From NCBI GenBank assembly GCA_030144725.1, contig JASKMD010000014.1, positions 4,701,370-4,765,369 of the forward strand: 64,000 nt of DNA, in the 5' to 3' direction. Positions within the stretch are counted from its first letter, which is position 1; the number at the start of each line of letters is the position of its first letter. The position numbers and the translations under genes were made by a program. Under the pieces are notes generated by a model. That model was not told the DNA's origin. It was given only the letters and a program-made list of their open reading frames with translations, and did no database searches. This document shows, one piece after another, positions 56,468 to 64,000 of this stretch. Origin of the DNA: Haematococcus lacustris. Lineage: Eukaryota > Chlorophyta > Chlorophyceae > Chlamydomonadales > Haematococcaceae.

Positions 56468-56756
56468 AGAACCAGCCCCTCCCTGCTGCACGTGGACAAG
56501 TGCTACGACCCCATGGGGCAGGTGGCTGGACCGGGACACCAAGTCATGCCTCAACTTCCAGCGCGTTGGGGAGAGCGTGCAGCGCCCTTGGGAGATGTGC
56601 CAATGGGAGGACCTTAAGGCTCTGCCACCCAGTGGTGAGCAGTACCAGTTGCGCTACAAGCTGGTCAAAGACCGGCTGCCCAAGGGAAGGCAGAGGTTGC
56701 ACCGGGCTGCAGAGTACCGGCGGGGCATCAATGCCCGGGCCCTCAACAACCTGTAG
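56468..56756 (+). pseudogene. Fanzor C-terminal exon fragment
   Basis: The frame encodes GRWLDRDTKSCLNFQRVGES (RuvC-III Asp in DRD, downstream Asn), RPWEMCQWEDLKALPP, then LVKDRLPKGRQRLHRAAEYR and a stop at 56754-56756. This is a Fanzor C-terminus of the same broad group. The upstream catalytic parts are missing; 56300-56467 is Leu-rich or intronic. An identical copy follows the sequence gap. Confidence 0.75.
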
Positions 56757-56840
56757 GGCCTAATAGTTTTGACAGGCTGTTAGCCGTTCAAAGCATTAAG
56801 CTGTTAGTTTTGATGAGGTGCTTAGTGGTTACACCGCTTA

Positions 56841-57033
56841 AGCCGTCTCGAGCTCGCGGTCAGCTTCAATGTCCGAGGCATTACGGTGACGTTTACGCTG
56901 CCTGTTTCGCTGCATCCTCTACCGAGCGCTACAGCGACATATCAATGCTATGTTACAGTGTACTTGCGCCAGCTCTAAGCATTCAACCACCAACCGAGTA
57001 TTACCCGAGTGTTAACTTGTGTATTCCAAAATT
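56841..57033 (-). pseudogene. Fanzor N-terminal fragment with 5' flank
   Basis: The minus strand from 56915 encodes MQRNRQRKRHRNASDIEADR and stops after 25 codons at 56841. It is the 5' end of the subfamily found at 21-23 kb, truncated, head-to-tail against the unrelated C-terminal fragment on the other strand. The outward flank matches 23463-23560. Confidence 0.65.
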
Positions 57034-57533
57034 NNNNNNNNNNNNNNNNNNNNNNNNNNNNNNNNNNNNNNNNNNNNNNNNNNNNNNNNNNNNNNNNNNN
57101 NNNNNNNNNNNNNNNNNNNNNNNNNNNNNNNNNNNNNNNNNNNNNNNNNNNNNNNNNNNNNNNNNNNNNNNNNNNNNNNNNNNNNNNNNNNNNNNNNNNN
57201 NNNNNNNNNNNNNNNNNNNNNNNNNNNNNNNNNNNNNNNNNNNNNNNNNNNNNNNNNNNNNNNNNNNNNNNNNNNNNNNNNNNNNNNNNNNNNNNNNNNN
57301 NNNNNNNNNNNNNNNNNNNNNNNNNNNNNNNNNNNNNNNNNNNNNNNNNNNNNNNNNNNNNNNNNNNNNNNNNNNNNNNNNNNNNNNNNNNNNNNNNNNN
57401 NNNNNNNNNNNNNNNNNNNNNNNNNNNNNNNNNNNNNNNNNNNNNNNNNNNNNNNNNNNNNNNNNNNNNNNNNNNNNNNNNNNNNNNNNNNNNNNNNNNN
57501 NNNNNNNNNNNNNNNNNNNNNNNNNNNNNNNNN
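57034..57533. other. Assembly gap (500 N)
   Basis: There are exactly 500 N. The 566 bp before the gap (56468-57033) and the 566 bp after it (57534-58099) begin and end with the same words, so the two contig ends probably overlap and the gap is artificial. ORFs drawn through the N run are meaningless. Confidence 0.95.
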
Positions 57534-58099
57534 AGAACCAGCCCCTCCCTGCTGCACGTGGACAAGTGCTACGACCCCATGGGGCAGGTGGCTGGACCGG
57601 GACACCAAGTCATGCCTCAACTTCCAGCGCGTTGGGGAGAGCGTGCAGCGCCCTTGGGAGATGTGCCAATGGGAGGACCTTAAGGCTCTGCCACCCAGTG
57701 GTGAGCAGTACCAGTTGCGCTACAAGCTGGTCAAAGACCGGCTGCCCAAGGGAAGGCAGAGGTTGCACCGGGCTGCAGAGTACCGGCGGGGCATCAATGC
57801 CCGGGCCCTCAACAACCTGTAGGGCCTAATAGTTTTGACAGGCTGTTAGCCGTTCAAAGCATTAAGCTGTTAGTTTTGATGAGGTGCTTAGTGGTTACAC
57901 CGCTTAAGCCGTCTCGAGCTCGCGGTCAGCTTCAATGTCCGAGGCATTACGGTGACGTTTACGCTGCCTGTTTCGCTGCATCCTCTACCGAGCGCTACAG
58001 CGACATATCAATGCTATGTTACAGTGTACTTGCGCCAGCTCTAAGCATTCAACCACCAACCGAGTATTACCCGAGTGTTAACTTGTGTATTCCAAAATT
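57534..58099. repeat. Second copy of 56468-57033, probably an assembly duplicate
   Basis: It repeats the Fanzor C-terminal exon (stop at 57820-57822) and the opposite-strand N-terminal fragment without visible difference. The ISCA2-like gene starts only 50 bp beyond it, so the Fanzor 5' flank sits in the ISCA2 promoter. Confidence 0.85.
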
Positions 58100-58148
58100 G
58101 CGTATCTAAAAAAGAGTTGTGTATCGTTTGAGTATCGTTTGCTTTTCG

Positions 58149-59089
58149 ATGCTGCTTACAGCTGCCCGACTGATCCTGGCGTCACGCTTGAGTAGTCTAT
58201 GTAATGCAGGGCAGGTTCCGATTCTGACCTCGACTTCTTTCTGTTGCAAGCGTACTGCTTCTCTAGTGCATACAGCGCTGCTCACACTACCAAACTTCCA
58301 AACCCCGACATTTGCGACGCTGGGAGTGAGCAGCGGCACAGCGGGGTCTATCCAAGGCGACGGGCTCCTTCTTGACGACAGTGCAGTCCAGGTGCGCGTC
58401 ATGTCATAAGATGAAGGCAGGAGTAGGAACAGCAGCAGCAACGTGCAGGACCTTGCACTGTCACGGCAAGTGACCTGCATGCCATGCTGACCTGCATGCC
58501 ATGCTGACCTGCAGCGGCTACGCAAGTTGCAGCAGGAGAAGGGGCATCCCATCTTATTGCGGATAGAAGTAGAAGGCGGAGGCTGCAGTGGCTTTCAGTA
58601 TAAGTTCTCATTAGACTCTCAGCCCCAGAGCACTGACGTGTGAGTGGTAGCATACCAGGCACCTGCCTGTCATGGTCAGGTTGCAGTGCACGTGGCCACG
58701 TGGCATGTACATCTACATTTCAGCTCCCCCCACACCCCTTATCACAAAGCCAGCCATCACATGCTTCCACATGCTGTTCCAGTTGCTGCTCTTGCTGGCC
58801 CACATGTCGTCTCAGTATGTCCAAAGTGTACAGAATGTCCAGTATGCTGCCCCTGCTCCTGCTGCTGCCCCTCAGGGTGTTTGGGCCGGAGGGTGCCCAG
58901 GTGGTGTGTGACAGTGTGAGCTTGGACCTGCTGCGGGGCGCACGCATCGAGTGGGAGGAGTCGCTGATGCGCAGCGCATTTGTGGTGGGCAGCAACCCCA
59001 ATAGCGAGGCGTCGTGCGGCTGCGGCAGCTCCTTCACTGCCAAGGCCATCACGCCCCCCAGCAGGCAGCGGGCTGGCAAAGCAAGTTGA
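58149..59089 (+). CDS. ISCA2: ISCA2-like A-type iron-sulfur cluster assembly protein
   Basis: The exons are 58149-58391, 58515-58639 and 58876-59089, and frame is kept across all junctions, giving about 193 residues. Residues 1-70 are a likely mitochondrial presequence. The A-type domain begins near [14 protein letters not shown] and has [16 protein letters not shown] (first cysteine), [13 protein letters not shown], and [14 protein letters not shown] (two cysteines of the CGCGxSF motif). The [14 protein letters not shown] wording is that of ISCA2 and not of ISCA1 or plastid SUFA. ISCA2 works with ISCA1 and IBA57 in the matrix to build 4Fe-4S clusters. The C-terminal tail ([14 protein letters not shown]) is longer than usual. 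A green-algal TGTAA lies at 59425. Confidence 0.9.
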
Positions 59090-59424
59090 GCTTGACGGCA
59101 GGCTGGGGGGCCCAAGCGTGGTGGGCGGTAGCAGGGTGGGGCGGTGTATGGTGCGTGAAGGGCAGGGGAGGGCAGCAGGGTGTGGGCAGGGCTGGTGCCA
59201 GGCAGGTTGGCTGCAAGGCTGGGGAAGGCGGGGCAGTGGGCCCACTGCCCCACGTGCCTCTCTATGACCCAGGACATACGGTCTCCCTTCTCAAGGCCTG
59301 CAGCTCTCAGGCCTGCAGTGCCAGGCATAGCAGTCTGCTGGACAGTTGCCCAGCAGCCTGCCACCTGCCACTATTGCTGCCATTGCTACACTGCTACAGG
59401 TCAGGCAGTAGTGTAGTGTGAGAA

Positions 59425-59429
59425 TGTAA
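59425..59429 (+). terminator. TGTAA polyadenylation signal, ISCA2-like gene
   Basis: TGTAA is found 336 nt after the stop codon, consistent with a typical algal 3' UTR. A short hairpin (CACGACCCACA/TGTGGGTCGTG) follows at about 59470-59503. I see no gene from 59430 to 60340. Confidence 0.5.
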
Positions 59430-60345
59430 AAGGCACACGCACATTGCGTGGGATGTGAACTCCATCCACACGACCCACAGCCCCTAGTGTGTGGGTCGTG
59501 CCGGGCTTCCTGTGCTCAAGCAAGCGTTGCCCGCAGGGTTGATGAGGCAGGTCAGGACAAGCACTGACAGCAGGCTGGCGCCTGGGTAGAGGTTGACCCA
59601 GCTCAGGTGCAGACCAGCTGGCTGAGTCCACTCACAGGTGCAAGCGGGTCAGTGGCTTGTTGGGAGGGTTGCCAGGATGGATGCTGGTGCTGGTGCTGCT
59701 CAGGGCAGCTGAGCCCAGCCGTGACAGGGCTTGTGTTCAGGGCGGCCGAGCACGGAGCCCCTGAGGGCAACAGGCCAGGGTGATGAACTCAACGACCCAT
59801 TGCCCCCTGACTACTGACCTGAGCTGTGTTCGTTGTGCCATGCTGGTGGACATCGCTGTCATGGCTTACCCATGGTACATGCTTTGTGAACAGACGGTGA
59901 CAACAACTATGTTGTGGCTGTGGCAACACGGTAGTAGGGAGAGCCAGCGTAGCGTATTGGGTGTTGTGGTTGGACAGTGGTCGTAATGAGGGGCCTGTAG
60001 CCTGGTGCCTGGTGCCTGGACCTACCTTTTTGGCGGGATGTGGCATGTGCGGGGCCTGATGTGGTGCCAGAACTCCTTCTTCTACGACATGTCACATAAA
60101 CAAACTTCCCCATTAGTAGAGTGGGCTTGTCCGCAGTAAACGGGCATGTAAAGATTGTTCTAGAAGGCCCCTCTTTTGTCGTGTTTGGCTACTTTGACAG
60201 CTCCAAGGCTAGGTGATTTGCTTGGACGGCCTGATGGCTGCGTAACTGAGCTCAATCTTCGTTACGCAGCACTGAATAGCCAGCTTGTCCCGTTGCATGG
60301 AATCTGAGGCTATGACGATTGTTGGGCTGCGTGTCCTTGTATTAG

Positions 60346-60840
60346 GTGCTCAACCAGCCAGCCTTCGGCATGCTCTATGACTTGCCAGGGTCACATTCAG
60401 GTGTCCCCAACATTCAAAAAATGGCTGGAAATGATAGGAAACCGACCCCTGGTAATCAAAACGACGCCGCGTCTCAGCCACGTGGTTTCTATTTAGGTTT
60501 CGCACATCCCTGGATAGAGGACTCTGTCAGCTATGCGGTGCAGCTTGTAACATTAAATACTGTGCACTGTGCTGAGTGCTATGGCGGCTCGAATCTTGAC
60601 ATTCAAATTCATGCCAGTTTTGCTCATGCGGGCCTCGCCGCGACCGACCGCCGCGACCGACGTGGCCCAGTAGCGAGTACTTGCATGAAGACTACCAACC
60701 CCATTGTAGCGAGTACTTGCATGAAGACTACCAACCCCATTGTAGCGAGTACTTGCATGAAGACTACCAACCCCATGTTGGGGACTCCTGACTCACATCA
60801 GCATAACTGTTGTCCGCCCCCGCTGTCAGCCCCTGCTTAG
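60346..60840 (+). CDS. Unrecognised ORF with three 36-bp repeats
   Basis: The frame may begin at a splice acceptor (TTAG before GTGCTCAACC) rather than at a start codon. It contains GFYLGFAHPWIEDSVSYAV and LDIQIHASFAHAG, then a 12-residue repeat (VASTCMKTTNPI) three times at 60670-60776. It ends PPPLSAPA before a stop at 60838. No family is recognised, and it could be a chance ORF. Confidence 0.25.
   Translation: MLNQPAFGMLYDLPGSHSGVPNIQKMAGNDRKPTPGNQNDAASQPRGFYLGFAHPWIEDSVSYAVQLVTLNTVHCAECYGGSNLDIQIHASFAHAGLAATDRRDRRGPVASTCMKTTNPIVASTCMKTTNPIVASTCMKTTNPMLGTPDSHQHNCCPPPLSAPA
60670..60776 (+). repeat. 36-bp tandem repeat, three copies
   Basis: Units read GTAGCGAGTACTTGCATGAA and continue to CCAACCCCATT, three in a row, in frame with the surrounding ORF. 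The stretch 60850-61545 shows no gene I can name. Confidence 0.85.
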
Positions 60841-61549
60841 CACCATGGAGGTGCTGCGCGGTTATAGTAGTTAAACTACTAGTCAGGCTGCCTAGCCATG
60901 CCTAGCCAGGTTCAGCAGCCTGACATAGTGTTACATACACATCTCATTAACAGTGCTGCTCCTGCACTCCCAAAATCGCACGCTCATCACAAACATATCA
61001 TACGGGTTGCATGAAAGTTAAGGTGTCACCTTCAAATGCATTCATTGCAGATTATGTGGATGTATCAGGAATAAGTCACCTCCAAATGCACCGGCATACC
61101 ACAGCCCCCTTGTCCCTCACTTTGCAACTGCTTGGGTGAGGTGTGTCACTTACTACCTCACCGCGACCAATAGATAGACCAATAGACCCTGGCTCCGCCA
61201 TATGCACTGTCACGAGGGGCAGCTAAAGCCCACTGTGCGTCCACTGCTTGCGTGGTCAAGCAAGCTATTGAGGCGGAGGACAACCCCAAGCCTTCACCCC
61301 TCAGCAGCTGCAGCCTCTTATGTCGGCTGCCACCACCACCCATGCCTACAGCTGGCTGCTAACCCTGCATGTGCTGCTGCTGCATGTGTGTGGGAACAGC
61401 TTCTAGTCTGCCTTAAATACCAGCTACTTGCCTCAGGTGCTTGTTACCCAGCCATACCAGGCTATTCTAATTCGTCTTTTCTTCCATGGCAGGGGCACAT
61501 ATTGCTTGCTGGGCTGGTGAGTGGGGCGCTGACGGGTGTGCCATGATGC

Positions 61550-63484
<1,935 letters not shown>

Positions 63485-64000
63485 CTAAACAGGCACAGGC
63501 CATCAGGGACGTCAGTGAGGGCTGTGATGGCCAGGCCAGTGGTGGCTGGGAGTATGCCCAGCCTGGAGGGTGGGGTGGGGTAGCAGCTAAAACAATGCTA
63601 GGGGAAAGAGATGCTTGAGGCTGGCTGGCACTTCGGCCTTGCTGGTGTTCTGGAGGCTCAGGGGCAACTGCTCAACAGCCCTACTGCCTGGAGTAGCCCA
63701 GTCCGCAAGGCATGCATGTGAGCTGGTGACACAGGATGACTCCTGGCAACCTCCTCGGTGCACACGGCCCCAGTAAGAAGTAGCCAGACCAAATGTAAGC
63801 GATGAGTGCGCATGAAGAGGAAGCTGCACGTGCTGTGTTGCTGTGCAGAGCTAGGAGTCAGCACCCTGGCGAGGTAGCGCTGTGATAGAGCAAAGCTGCC
63901 AAGCCAGCTATTAAGCTTAAAGTCCATGCACTGAGTGAGGCACTGGGACACCAGCTCGGTGTGCAGCTGAGTGTTCTGTGGCATGTCGACAGGGTGCTGC

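Noticed and set aside
56810..57829. ORFs extending across the N run
   Set aside because: Frames through undetermined bases carry no information.
60670..60776. Possible CRISPR-like array (36-bp units)
   Set aside because: The units are directly adjacent with no spacers, and a eukaryotic setting makes CRISPR implausible.

Overview
The window looks like nuclear DNA of a chlorophyte green alga of the Chlamydomonadales/Volvocales. The signs are intron-rich genes with GT-AG junctions, TGTAA polyadenylation signals, a hydroxyproline-rich (SPAPPPP) extracellular-matrix gene, several Fanzor (eukaryotic TnpB-like) relics and very abundant GC-rich micro- and minisatellites. Several proteins remind me of Haematococcus lacustris entries, but I name that species from memory only, not from a search.

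Layout. 1-12.5 kb: a LINE-like RNase H ORF (minus strand) is split by an almost pristine 10.8-kb CACTA/EnSpm-type DNA transposon (222-11034). It starts CACTCC, has a 2-bp AT target duplication, about 514 bp of near-identical inverted ends, and subterminal arrays of 12-bp repeats. It carries a multi-exon TNP2-like transposase (minus), a 2-oxoglutarate/Fe(II) dioxygenase-like gene (plus) and two unrecognised ORFs. 12.5-26 kb: a nest of repeats: foldback hairpins, a CAG-rich minisatellite, a second RNase H/PD-(D/E)XK ORF, a deleted hAT element with its 8-bp target duplication, and a Fanzor gene broken by a small CACTA-like element. It ends in a perfect CGGGG array of about 363 units. 26-36 kb: an extracellular-matrix glycoprotein gene whose 5' part is split by a 6.2-kb element with 200-bp inverted repeats and a KDZ-like transposase. 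36-52.9 kb: six head-to-tail copies of a 2,821-bp unit that contains a module of that matrix gene and a foldback hairpin. 52.9-58.1 kb: decayed Fanzor copies and a 500-N gap flanked by the same 566 bp on both sides, which is probably a false gap. 58.1-64 kb: two ordinary host genes, ISCA2-like (plus) and a CRAL-TRIO/SEC14-like gene (minus). One SEC14 intron holds about 55 CCTG/CAGG units.

Most of the window is therefore nested mobile DNA; the clear host genes are the matrix glycoprotein, ISCA2 and SEC14. The most interesting unit is the CACTA-type element that pairs a TNP2-like transposase with a dioxygenase. It also has telomere-variant hexamer arrays in one intron of each of these genes, C-rich strand sense in both. 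Gene models were read by eye from splice signals and motifs; exon ends are given only where both the signal and the reading frame agree.
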